A stretch of DNA of 64,000 nt, from positions 1 to 64,000 of the forward strand of contig JAFRIR010000083.1 in NCBI GenBank assembly GCA_017432685.1, read 5' to 3'. Shown here piece after piece: positions 50,470 to 58,352 of the stretch. The notes beneath the pieces are model-generated. The model saw only the letters and a program-made list of their open reading frames with translations, was not told where the DNA came from and searched no databases. Position 1 is the stretch's first letter. Every line of letters begins with the position of its first letter. The DNA is from Flexilinea sp. (GTDB taxonomy: Bacteria; Chloroflexota; Anaerolineae; Anaerolineales; Anaerolineaceae). Made by a program: the position numbers and the translations under genes.

Positions 50470-52179
50470 TTATGCTTCCATTTCTTCGATCTGTTTCAGC
50501 AGACTGATTGCGGCATGAGATGTCGCTTTGGCAACCGCCCCTTCTTCAAAAGGTACTGAAAGATTTGCATGCCGCAGCGTTTCGAGGTAACTCATGGAAC
50601 CGCCCACTTTGCACAGTTTCATATAATCTGCCCAGGCAGCCTCATGGTTTTCAGTATCCTTCTTTTTGAACTCCATGGCGCCCATGGTGGTGAGGGTATA
50701 GTTGATGTAGTAGAAGGGATAGAGGAAGATGTGCAGCTTGTGGTACCACCATCCGCCGCGTGCCATGAATTCATCATTTTTATAAGCGCGCCAGGGCATA
50801 TATTTGCGTTCGAGCTGATGCCAGACGCGGGTCCGCTCTTTTGGTGTGAGCCCCGGCTGTGCGTAGCAAATGTGTTGGAATTCGTCCACCGCAACGCCGA
50901 AGGGCACGAATGTGATGGCTTCCTGCAGGTGAGCAAAGCGGAATTTGTCAGCCTGGTCTCCGAAGAAATTCTCTGCCCAGGGGTAGCAGAACTGCTCCAT
51001 AGACATGGAATGGATCTCGGCAATATCAGTGGATTCGGAGTAATAATCGGAGATCGGCTGGTTCCGCATGGCCATGTAACCGGCAAAAGCATGCCCCAGT
51101 TCATGGGTCAGCACCTGAACATCGCCGATCGTGCCGTTGAAGCAGGAAAAAACAAAGGGAGCAAGGAGATCCGGCAGGTCAGTCATATAACCGGTAGAGG
51201 CTTTGCCCGGCTTGTTCTTCAGGTCCATCAGTCCGTGTTCGATCATGAAGTCGATGAATTCTCCAGTCTCCGGACTCAGCTCATGATACATTTTTTGCGC
51301 CTGTGGTACCAGAACTTCATCGTCTCCGATGGGCTGGGCATTGCCATCTGCAAAGATCCGCTTCTCATCGTAAGCCATGACATGCGAAATTCTTAAACGT
51401 TTCGCCTGTGCATCGTAGAGCTTTTCACACAGCGGTACCAGAACCCGGCGAACTTGCTCGCGAAAGGCTTCGACTTCCTTAACGCCGTAATCGCTGCGTC
51501 CCTGGTTCATATAACCCAGCGGGATATAGTTTTCAAAGCCAAGATTACGTCCCATCTCATTACGGATGCTGATCAGCTCGTCCCAGATCTGTTCCAGACG
51601 CGGTTCGTTGCTGTGGTAGAAGTCAGAGTAAGCCTTGAAGGCAGCTTCCCGGGTATTGCGATCCTCATGTTCAAAGTATTTCCGGATCCCATAGAGATTG
51701 AGGGTTTTCCCATCAAACTCGATCCGGCATGCAGCCATGAGCTTCTGGTATTCCATGGTGAGTTTGCTTTCCCGTTGCATCAGGGGAATGTTGGCTTCAC
51801 AGAAACTGCGGCGCTGCAGGTCGATCTGCGTAAAGTACTGCCTGCCGTATTTTGCTTCGATCTCCGGTCGGAATGGGCTGTCTGCAATGGCGGTGGAGAG
51901 CGCTACCTGATAAGGAGCGAGTTCCGGCAACTGCTCGTCCAGATATTCCTGCTCTTTTTCATAATAATCATCTGTGGTGTTCAGTGTATGGCGGACATAG
52001 ACCAGCGTAAATTGGGTTTTCAGGTGTTTGCTTTCATTGTCCATTTCACTGATAACACTGAATATATCATCTGCACTTTCGGCAGATTCTACACGTCCCT
52101 TCCAGACGGTCAGCTGCCTTTTTGCTTCCTCAAAGTCCGGCCGGGTATATGTAAGATCCGAAAATTTCCATTTATTCAT
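50470..52179 (-). CDS. M3 family oligoendopeptidase (PepF type)
   Basis: A 569-residue cytoplasmic zinc peptidase that degrades short peptides. The HELGH motif is at 359-363 (VLTHELGHAFAGYMAM), and the downstream Glu ligand is probably in STDIAEIHSMSMEQF. The length and the early block FEHEDRNTREAAFKAYSDFY fit the PepF-like M3 subgroup. No signal peptide is present. It is transcribed alone towards the shared terminator. Confidence 0.93.
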   Translation of the reverse strand: MNKWKFSDLTYTRPDFEEAKRQLTVWKGRVESAESADDIFSVISEMDNESKHLKTQFTLVYVRHTLNTTDDYYEKEQEYLDEQLPELAPYQVALSTAIADSPFRPEIEAKYGRQYFTQIDLQRRSFCEANIPLMQRESKLTMEYQKLMAACRIEFDGKTLNLYGIRKYFEHEDRNTREAAFKAYSDFYHSNEPRLEQIWDELISIRNEMGRNLGFENYIPLGYMNQGRSDYGVKEVEAFREQVRRVLVPLCEKLYDAQAKRLRISHVMAYDEKRIFADGNAQPIGDDEVLVPQAQKMYHELSPETGEFIDFMIEHGLMDLKNKPGKASTGYMTDLPDLLAPFVFSCFNGTIGDVQVLTHELGHAFAGYMAMRNQPISDYYSESTDIAEIHSMSMEQFCYPWAENFFGDQADKFRFAHLQEAITFVPFGVAVDEFQHICYAQPGLTPKERTRVWHQLERKYMPWRAYKNDEFMARGGWWYHKLHIFLYPFYYINYTLTTMGAMEFKKKDTENHEAAWADYMKLCKVGGSMSYLETLRHANLSVPFEEGAVAKATSHAAISLLKQIEEMEA

Positions 52180-52197
52180 TGATATTTATCCTTTTAC

Positions 52198-52332
52198 TTA
52201 ATCGACAATTTGATTCTTTCCCGCGGCTTTTGCCTGATAGAGAAGTCCATCAACATCATGTATGGCATTTGTCAAATTAGGATGGTCTGCACAAGCGATC
52301 AGTTCAAAATTATCCGCTCCTATCGTTTCTGC
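52198..52332 (-). pseudogene. 3' fragment of a GGDEF-domain gene
   Basis: The minus strand reads AETIGADNFELIACADHPNL, then TNAIHDVDGLLYQAKAAGKN and QIVD before a TAA stop (52198-52200). The LYQAKAAGKN end is the characteristic tail of GGDEF domains. An in-frame stop lies just before the fragment, and no signature GGDEF remains. This is the debris of a deleted diguanylate cyclase gene. Confidence 0.75.
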
Positions 52333-52392
52333 TTACAGGATTATCTAAACAAAACACACAATAGTATACTATGAATGTCTGAAATTTGGATA

Positions 52393-52431
52393 AAAAAAGG
52401 CTCTGTCAACCGAATACTGACAGAGCCTTTT
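52393..52431 (-). terminator. Terminator of the nan-type operon
   Basis: AAAAAGGCTCTGTCA and TGACAGAGCCTTTTT are perfect 15-bp arms. On the minus strand the T-run follows the hairpin, 14 bases beyond the aldolase stop. Confidence 0.93.
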
Positions 52432-52444
52432 TCTAATGAATGAA

Positions 52445-53347
52445 TCAGCAATACTTTGTGATCAGATCATTGATCTTCTTTGCACAGGAGGCAGCGATCG
52501 CTTTATCTGAGTCTTGCAGCGGGAAGAGCGGTTCCCTTACATCACCGGCATCCGGACCGCCGTTGATGCGGATGATCTCTTTCAGGACGGCATAGAGATT
52601 TCCCTGAGCACTGCACATTTCATAGATGATGCGGCAGCATTCGTTCTGTATCTCGCGGGCTTCTTCCATTTTTCCTTCTTGGAAAAGCTGAAAAATGCGG
52701 ATATAGAGCTCCGGCATAGCTGCGTATGTGCCGCCAATTCCACCATCCGCGCCTGCTGCCAGCCCGGAAAGCAACTGCTCATCCGGTCCGTTGAAGACTG
52801 TGCAGCCCTCATCCTTCCACATCTGAATGTCCTGAACAGGCATAGAGGAGTTTTTCACGCCGATCACCCGGGGATTATTCAGCATGGTACGGAGCAGAGA
52901 CGTGCTCAGTGCTACACCGGCCAGCTGTGGAATATTATAAATAACGAAATCGGTGTTCGGGGCGGCTGAGGAGATATCATTCCAGTATTTGGCGATTGCA
53001 CGGTCCGGCAAGTGAAAATAAATCGGCGGGATGGATGCGATTGCATCCACACCAAAACCTTCAGCATGAGCAGCCAGTTCCATGGAATCTTTTGTGTTAT
53101 TGCAGGCTACATGCGCAATGATCACAATGCGGCCTTTTGCAACTTTCATGACATTTTCAAGAACCAGCTTGCGTTCTGCAACAGATTGGTAAATACATTC
53201 ACCGGAGGAGCCACCGACATACAGTCCGGTCACACCTTTCCCGATCAGATACTCTGTCAAATCCTGTACGGCTTGCGGGTTGATTTCTCCGTTTTTGTTA
53301 TAACAGGCATAAAATGCGGGGAAAATTCCTGCGTATTTATTATTCAT
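52445..53347 (-). CDS. nanA: N-acetylneuraminate lyase-type aldolase (DapA superfamily)
   Basis: A 300-residue TIM-barrel aldolase that splits N-acetylneuraminate into N-acetylmannosamine and pyruvate. The Schiff-base lysine is K165 (GVKNSS) and the proton-shuttle tyrosine is Y137 (YNIPQLAG). As I remember them, these are the same positions as in E. coli NanA. The pyruvate-binding GGSSGE (45-50) corresponds to GGSTGE. The NanQ-like neighbour and sugar ABC genes support the assignment. NanE and NanK are not in the window, so downstream steps must be encoded elsewhere, or the substrate is a related ketosugar acid. Confidence 0.87.
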   Translation of the reverse strand: MNNKYAGIFPAFYACYNKNGEINPQAVQDLTEYLIGKGVTGLYVGGSSGECIYQSVAERKLVLENVMKVAKGRIVIIAHVACNNTKDSMELAAHAEGFGVDAIASIPPIYFHLPDRAIAKYWNDISSAAPNTDFVIYNIPQLAGVALSTSLLRTMLNNPRVIGVKNSSMPVQDIQMWKDEGCTVFNGPDEQLLSGLAAGADGGIGGTYAAMPELYIRIFQLFQEGKMEEAREIQNECCRIIYEMCSAQGNLYAVLKEIIRINGGPDAGDVREPLFPLQDSDKAIAASCAKKINDLITKYC

Positions 53348-53350
53348 CCC

Positions 53351-53815
53351 TTACTGTTCCTCTTCATATACTAATATTTTAAACACGACTTTCGAAACGG
53401 CTTCCGGACCATCCACCGCGATCTTGAGGCGATGAGCGTCTCCCGGAAATACAACAATAAAATTGTCCGGACGCAGGGTGACACACTGTTCCGGATCACC
53501 ATGATAACCCTTGAAATCCGGTTTTTCTTTGAAAGGTTCGCCCAGTGTGGCTGGGTCTGCGATAGCAGTCATCTCCTGTCCGGAAATGATCATTTGGATG
53601 TCCAGATATTTTTTATGTGCTTCAAAGAAGGTTTCTTCAAACGGAACGGTTGTGTATTCGTTCCGGAATGCATAAAGCGCATCTCCTTCAATGAATACCT
53701 TCTCAGCTCCTACAGAAGCAATGAATTCATCGTCCTGTAGCAGATCCAACGCCTTGTCCAAACGTGGATGGATGCCCTTATAACAATTTGCATGTTCTTT
53801 TTTTGCAATAATCAT
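53351..53815 (-). CDS. YhcH/YjgK/YiaL (NanQ) family protein
   Basis: A 154-residue cupin-like protein of the NanQ group. Visible blocks are KALDLLQDDEFIASVGAEKV, KKYLDIQMIISGQEMTAIAD and IVVFPGDAHRLKIAVDGPEA, with metal-binding His and Glu residues. NanQ is described as opening or converting the anomers of sialic acid before the aldolase acts. It lies three bases from nanA and is co-transcribed. This supports a sialic-acid role for the operon. Confidence 0.88.
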   Translation of the reverse strand: MIIAKKEHANCYKGIHPRLDKALDLLQDDEFIASVGAEKVFIEGDALYAFRNEYTTVPFEETFFEAHKKYLDIQMIISGQEMTAIADPATLGEPFKEKPDFKGYHGDPEQCVTLRPDNFIVVFPGDAHRLKIAVDGPEAVSKVVFKILVYEEEQ

Positions 53816-53841
53816 ATCAGAACCTTTTATCTTTAGTTTTT

Positions 53842-54762
53842 CTATCCCTTTACCGCACCCATTGTAATACCCTTTGTGAAGTATTTCTGGAAAATGAGGA
53901 AAACAATGATGATCGGTACTGCGGCAACCGCTGCTCCGGCCATGATTAGACCGAAGTCTGTAGCATTTTCACCCTGTAATTTCGCAATACCAAGAGAAAT
54001 CGTCAGGTTACGTGTAGATGTAAGCATGATCAACTGCATGAAATAGTCGTTCCAGGAGTTGATGAATGTGAAGATCGCGAGTGCTCCAACGCCGGGTTTG
54101 ATCATCGGGAAGACGATCTGGAAGAAGGTCCTCAGTTCACTGGCACCATCAATGGTAGCAGCTTCCAGTACTTCGGACGGAACACCTTCAGCAAACTGTT
54201 TGATCAGAAATACGCCGAACGGCCAGCCAACGATCGGGAAAATCACAGCCCAGATCGTGTTGTACAGCTGAAGGGAGGACATTTCGCGAAGCAGCGGAAT
54301 CAGGATCACCTGCTTCGGCAGCGCCATCGCACAGACAATTAAGGTGAAGACAATGCTCCTGCCGATAAACCTTTTTTTCGCCAGCGCATATCCAGCCAGC
54401 GCAGCAGTAAGACAAGTCAGGAGCATTGCTGCAACTGCCATAAAGACGGTGTTGACCAGCCAGCGTATAGCCGCCGGAACGGTCGGACCGGATGAAATGA
54501 CGGTCGGGTTCCCGTCTTCATTGATATAGCGGGAGAAGGGGACCTCGATCTCCCACAGGGGTGCCTTCTGTTTGCTCATCAGCGTTTTGTAATTTTTCAT
54601 TGTCCAAGTTTGAGGCCACCAGGTGGGGCTCTTGGCATTGATCTCCTTCGCAGGTTTGAATGATCCGGTAATGATCCAGTAAAGAGGAAAGGTGAAAAGG
54701 ATCGCGAGAAGGACGATGACAATAGTAGAAAAAATGCGGTAGCCAGTTGATTTAGTTTTCAT
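53842..54762 (-). CDS. Carbohydrate ABC importer permease, MalG type
   Basis: A 306-residue permease with six hydrophobic spans. The ATPase-contacting EAA loop is EVLEAATIDGASELRTFFQI, followed by VFPMIKPGVGALAIFTFINS. The N-terminal span and YWIITGSFKPAKEIN are characteristic. It pairs with the MalF-type permease encoded 12 bases upstream. The operon has no ATPase gene, so a shared MsiK-like ATPase elsewhere is likely. Confidence 0.92.
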   Translation of the reverse strand: MKTKSTGYRIFSTIVIVLLAILFTFPLYWIITGSFKPAKEINAKSPTWWPQTWTMKNYKTLMSKQKAPLWEIEVPFSRYINEDGNPTVISSGPTVPAAIRWLVNTVFMAVAAMLLTCLTAALAGYALAKKRFIGRSIVFTLIVCAMALPKQVILIPLLREMSSLQLYNTIWAVIFPIVGWPFGVFLIKQFAEGVPSEVLEAATIDGASELRTFFQIVFPMIKPGVGALAIFTFINSWNDYFMQLIMLTSTRNLTISLGIAKLQGENATDFGLIMAGAAVAAVPIIIVFLIFQKYFTKGITMGAVKG

Positions 54763-54773
54763 CTGTCCCTCCT

Positions 54774-55682
54774 TTAGTTGTTCGTCTGAGCCACTTTGAA
54801 CTGAACTGCTGAGAGCAGCGCAATGATGATCATCAGAATAACGCCCATCGCATTACCGTAACCGTAGCGGTATAATTTGAAGGCAGTATAGTATATGTAA
54901 TACATGATCGTGTCAGTACTGTGGTTTGGTCCGCCGGAGGTCAGCAGCTGGATCAGCGCAAAGCACTGGAAGGAGTTAATCGTGGTGATGACCAGAATAT
55001 AAAGTGTGGTTGGCATGATCTGCGGCCATTTGATACGCCAGAAACACTGATTCCGGGTTGCACCGTCAACTTCGGCAGCTTCCACCAGAGACTGATCAAC
55101 ATTGGAAAGAGCAGAGACATACAAAACGATCGGCTGACCGACAGAGGTGGTGAGCAGGATCAGAATAATACATCCAAGCGCATATTTCGGATCTCCAAGC
55201 CAGTTGATGTTTTTATCAATGATTCCCATGTTTTTCAACAGATAGTTGAAGATACCGTAGTAGTTATTGAACATCCATTTCCATACCACGGTCACTGCAA
55301 CAGAACCGGTGACCACCGGAAGGTAGAAAACACAACGGAACAAACTGCATGCCCAGTCTTTCATGTCATAGATCGCGGAAGCGACCCAAAGTGAGAACAT
55401 ACAGGTGATCGGGACGGAAACCAGCACGATAACCAGTGTATTGCGGAGCGCGCCGAGAAAGACACTGTCATGGAAAAGCTCAACGTAATTTCTGAAGCCG
55501 ATGAAGACATCCTTGACATCTTTCCCCATCGTTGAGTCAAAAAAACTGGTGTAGATGCACATGAACATCGGGTAAATCACAAACACGAGAAAGAACAACA
55601 GACTTGGGAGCATGAACAGGTACCCCGCTATTGTTTCCCGCCTGACGAGCGCACGGCTCATCCCGTCTTTTCGTTTGAACAT
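54774..55682 (-). CDS. Carbohydrate ABC importer permease, MalF type
   Basis: A 302-residue permease with six spans. The start block is AGYLFMLPSLLFFLVFVIYP, and the EAA loop is SLVEAAEVDGATRNQCFWRI. I start at 55682 (MFKRKDGMSRALVRRE) because AAAGGGGG lies seven bases upstream; the earlier codon at 55700 would overlap it. It forms a heterodimer with the neighbouring MalG-type permease. The gap to the binding-protein gene has two heptamer arrays and a stable hairpin. Confidence 0.92.
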   Translation of the reverse strand: MFKRKDGMSRALVRRETIAGYLFMLPSLLFFLVFVIYPMFMCIYTSFFDSTMGKDVKDVFIGFRNYVELFHDSVFLGALRNTLVIVLVSVPITCMFSLWVASAIYDMKDWACSLFRCVFYLPVVTGSVAVTVVWKWMFNNYYGIFNYLLKNMGIIDKNINWLGDPKYALGCIILILLTTSVGQPIVLYVSALSNVDQSLVEAAEVDGATRNQCFWRIKWPQIMPTTLYILVITTINSFQCFALIQLLTSGGPNHSTDTIMYYIYYTAFKLYRYGYGNAMGVILMIIIALLSAVQFKVAQTNN

Positions 55683-55700
55683 ACAACCGCCCCCTTTCAT

Positions 55701-55735
55701 GATAATAAGAAATATGAAATAAGAAATAAGAAATG
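55701..55735. repeat. Heptanucleotide array upstream of the MalF-type permease gene
   Basis: Five 7-mers (GATAATA, AGAAATA, TGAAATA, AGAAATA, AGAAATG). It is oriented opposite to the array at 55818, so together they form an inverted pair around about 80 bases. Confidence 0.8.
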
Positions 55736-55817
55736 TTTGTTTGCAAAAATCAGATCGTTTTACAAAAATTCCGTCAATCTATTCAAAGAAAGTAAGTAAA
55801 AAGCGCCAGAAAAAAAC

Positions 55818-55845
55818 CAATTTCTTATTTCTTATTTCTTATTTA
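55818..55845. repeat. Heptanucleotide array after the sugar-binding-protein gene
   Basis: Four 7-mers: CAATTTC, TTATTTC, TTATTTC, TTATTTA. The array is separated from the binding-protein stop (55893) only by the hairpin at 55847-55879. Confidence 0.8.
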
Positions 55846-55846
55846 T

Positions 55847-55879
55847 GATCTGTTCTCTCCATAAAGGAGAGAACAGATC
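55847..55879 (-). terminator. Intra-operon hairpin after the binding-protein gene
   Basis: GATCTGTTCTCTCC and GGAGAGAACAGATC are perfect 14-bp arms with a five-base loop. Such hairpins often stabilise or partly terminate the mRNA so that binding protein is made in excess of permease. The T-run is poor, which favours attenuation or stabilisation over full termination. Confidence 0.75.
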
Positions 55880-55892
55880 AATTATTTGTAAG

Positions 55893-57149
55893 TTAGTTTC
55901 CTGCAGCAGCGTTGGCGTTGGCAACAAACTCAGCAACTTCATCGGCAACATTGCCTCCGGCACCGATGCGCTGGAGCATGTTCCACCATTCGGTACGTGC
56001 CTGTGCCCAGCCGCTGGTGACCTGATAGTAGTCGCCCATGTACGGCATAAAGATGGAGTATTCGCTCATGATGTCAGCAATGTCAGTACCGGCATAGACA
56101 TTTTCAAGCGGGCGAACCGGGAAGAAACCGGATGTTTCAACAGCTTCCTGATAGATCGCGTCATCTGTCGTCATAAAGGCAACAAATTTCTTGGCTGCAT
56201 CGATTTTAGCTTCATCGCCATTGTTGAACAGACCAAAGCCCCAAATACCACCCTGCAGTTTCGGTTCACCTTCGGACGGGAAGGCCATAGGAAGAATTTC
56301 AAATTCCACATTTTCGCGGTTATTGATCTCCTGTGCAGAGTTCCAGCAGAAAGCCATACCAAGGGTTTCATTGCAGAAATACTGAATTTCTTCGCTGGCA
56401 ACGATAGCAGGATTGAATTCAATTCCCTCCATGTTCTGGAGCAGTTCAAGAGCTTTCACGTTTTCCGGGGAATCAGCAGTATAAGCAGTGTGTTCCGGGT
56501 TGGTGAAGGTACCGCCGTAGAGGTTGTTTACCAAAGCGCGGGTACCCTGGTCGCCGCCCTGACCGCCACAATAAACGGTACCGACAGGATCCTGTCCATA
56601 ATCATATACTGCTTTGACAGCATTGATGAACCCTTCAGTTGTCCAGGTGCGGGTTTCCTCATCCAGATACTGGAGAGCATCGGCAGCCTTGAACAAATCA
56701 TAATTGATCGCCATAGTATGGGCAGTCATGCAAACCGGGAATTCGAAGAAGGCGCCTTCCGCATTATGGCAGGCATCTTCAACTGCGGGATAGATTTCCT
56801 TCGCGGTATCCGCAGCCCACAGATCAGCCAGATCGACCATGTAGCCTTTCGCGCCCCAGTTCGCAACCAGACGTTCCGGACCTTCGAAAATGATATCGGG
56901 AGCCTGTCCGCCTTCGATAGCAGTATTTACCTGATCGTCACCGTTGGTATAGTCCAGCAGTTCGACCGTGACATGAATATCAGGATAAACTTCGTTGAAC
57001 TTGTCGATCAATGTCTGGACAGAATCTGCATTGCCCCATTGACCCACAGGATAGGTCCAGAGGGTGATATCCTGAGCAGAGGCTGCATTGACCAAGGCAA
57101 AGGAAAAGATCAGACACAGTGCAAGAAGCAGCGATAAACGTTTGTTCAT
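55893..57149 (-). CDS. Sugar ABC importer substrate-binding protein
   Basis: A 418-residue exported protein with a signal peptide ending ASA before QDITLW (about residue 25); no lipobox. The fold is that of family 1 solute-binding proteins (MalE/UgpB-like): LIDKFNEVYPDIHVTVELLD, PDIIFEGPERLVANWG and KKFVAFMTTDDAIYQEAVET. With permeases, NanQ and an aldolase in the same operon, sialic acid or a related sugar is the likely cargo, but this is inference. GGAGGACCAT precedes the ATG. Confidence 0.9.
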   Translation of the reverse strand: MNKRLSLLLALCLIFSFALVNAASAQDITLWTYPVGQWGNADSVQTLIDKFNEVYPDIHVTVELLDYTNGDDQVNTAIEGGQAPDIIFEGPERLVANWGAKGYMVDLADLWAADTAKEIYPAVEDACHNAEGAFFEFPVCMTAHTMAINYDLFKAADALQYLDEETRTWTTEGFINAVKAVYDYGQDPVGTVYCGGQGGDQGTRALVNNLYGGTFTNPEHTAYTADSPENVKALELLQNMEGIEFNPAIVASEEIQYFCNETLGMAFCWNSAQEINNRENVEFEILPMAFPSEGEPKLQGGIWGFGLFNNGDEAKIDAAKKFVAFMTTDDAIYQEAVETSGFFPVRPLENVYAGTDIADIMSEYSIFMPYMGDYYQVTSGWAQARTEWWNMLQRIGAGGNVADEVAEFVANANAAAGN

Positions 57150-57262
57150 ATGGTCCTCCTAAGACGAAAAAAATATGTAATAATCGGGAAACGGTCCCTT
57201 TCTTACATATTATTTTACTGAAGAAATAGTTTTTTGACTATATGATAAATGTCAGGTGTTTT

Positions 57263-57294
57263 CAGTGCACTGTCATGTTTGAAAATAATTTTCA
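57263..57294. promoter_or_regulatory. Palindromic operator candidates upstream of the binding-protein gene
   Basis: TGAAAATAATTTTCA (57280-57294) is a perfect 15-bp palindrome around one base. It overlaps the stop of the regulator gene. CAGTGCACTG (57263-57272) is a second, perfect 10-bp palindrome. Both lie between the regulator and the operon it probably controls. Confidence 0.5.
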
Positions 57295-58161
57295 CTCTAC
57301 GTGTTTTTCTGAAATGGCAGAAGCAATTCGTTCGCGGGATTTTCGAGCCGAATCATAATCCCTGCGGCAATATTCGGAGAAAAGTACATCCAGCATGAAC
57401 AGCTGTGAAATTCGTGCAGGAATAGAACCAAGCTGCAGCGGGCTTTCACTGGAGCCGCATTGCAGAACCAGGTCTGCCATTTCCGCTCCCGGAGATTTTG
57501 GAAAACGAGTGAAAAGAATTGTTTTTACGCCCTGTTTTTTCGCCAGTGCAAAATTTTCCATCATGTCGCGGACTGAACCCGAGTATGAAAAATAAATCAG
57601 CACATCATTTTCTTCCATATTGCTGATGGTGATCACCTGCATGTGATTGTCCTGCACACAACTGAATTTTCCGGATACAGTAGAAAACAGATGTGCGGCT
57701 TCCATAGCAATGATTACTGAACCGCCCTGGCCCATACAGATAACTTTTTTTGCATTCAGCAGAAAATCAATTGCCTGAAAATAAATATCTTTATCGATGA
57801 GATCAAAAGTTTGTGTGATGACAGCCAGATCAGCGCCGTGAATTTTTCTGCATTCATCTTCAAACGAGTCTTCCATCGTGATCTTGCCTGTAAGCAGCTC
57901 CGCACTTCCAGATTTTGATGAAACTGCATGAGCGATTGCGATCCGCATGGCGTTGAACCCGTCATACCCCAGTTTGCGGCTGAAGCGGGAGATCGTTGCC
58001 ATGGCGGTACCGCAGGAATCTGCCATGTCGGATATGCCGATTTGTTGAACATGTTCAGGATCAGCAATTATATAATCCGCAATTTTTTTCTCAGATGTGG
58101 TAAGTTCATAATAATTGCTGCTGATCAGTTCAAAAACATTTTCACTGGGATTCTCTGCCAT
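57292..58161 (-). CDS. RpiR/MurR-family transcriptional regulator (HTH + SIS)
   Basis: A 289-residue regulator. The N-terminal helix-turn-helix domain (NYYELTTSEKKIADYIIADP, then ATISRFSRKLGYDGFNAMRI) is followed by a SIS sugar-phosphate-binding domain (VICMGQGGSVIIAMEAAHLF, VLIYFSYSGSVRDMMENFAL). Regulators of this type sense phosphorylated amino sugars such as GlcNAc-6-P or ManNAc-6-P. I start at 58161 (MAENPSENVFEL), with AAGGAGAGG upstream. It heads the import and catabolic operon and is probably its repressor. Confidence 0.9.
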   Translation of the reverse strand: MAENPSENVFELISSNYYELTTSEKKIADYIIADPEHVQQIGISDMADSCGTAMATISRFSRKLGYDGFNAMRIAIAHAVSSKSGSAELLTGKITMEDSFEDECRKIHGADLAVITQTFDLIDKDIYFQAIDFLLNAKKVICMGQGGSVIIAMEAAHLFSTVSGKFSCVQDNHMQVITISNMEENDVLIYFSYSGSVRDMMENFALAKKQGVKTILFTRFPKSPGAEMADLVLQCGSSESPLQLGSIPARISQLFMLDVLFSEYCRRDYDSARKSRERIASAISEKHVE

Positions 58162-58352
58162 GGTCCTCTCCTTCTCTTTCATTGACATTCTACATTTTAC
58201 CATGAAAAACAGATTATGTAAACATGGTCAGGTTCGAAGTCTGCACCTGACTTTTTTCGGTCTTATCAGTTTTATCTTCCCAGGCTCTTTTATCGGATGA
58301 AAAACTTAAGATATAATTGAAATCAGAAACTTTACAGAAAAGGAATCCGCTT

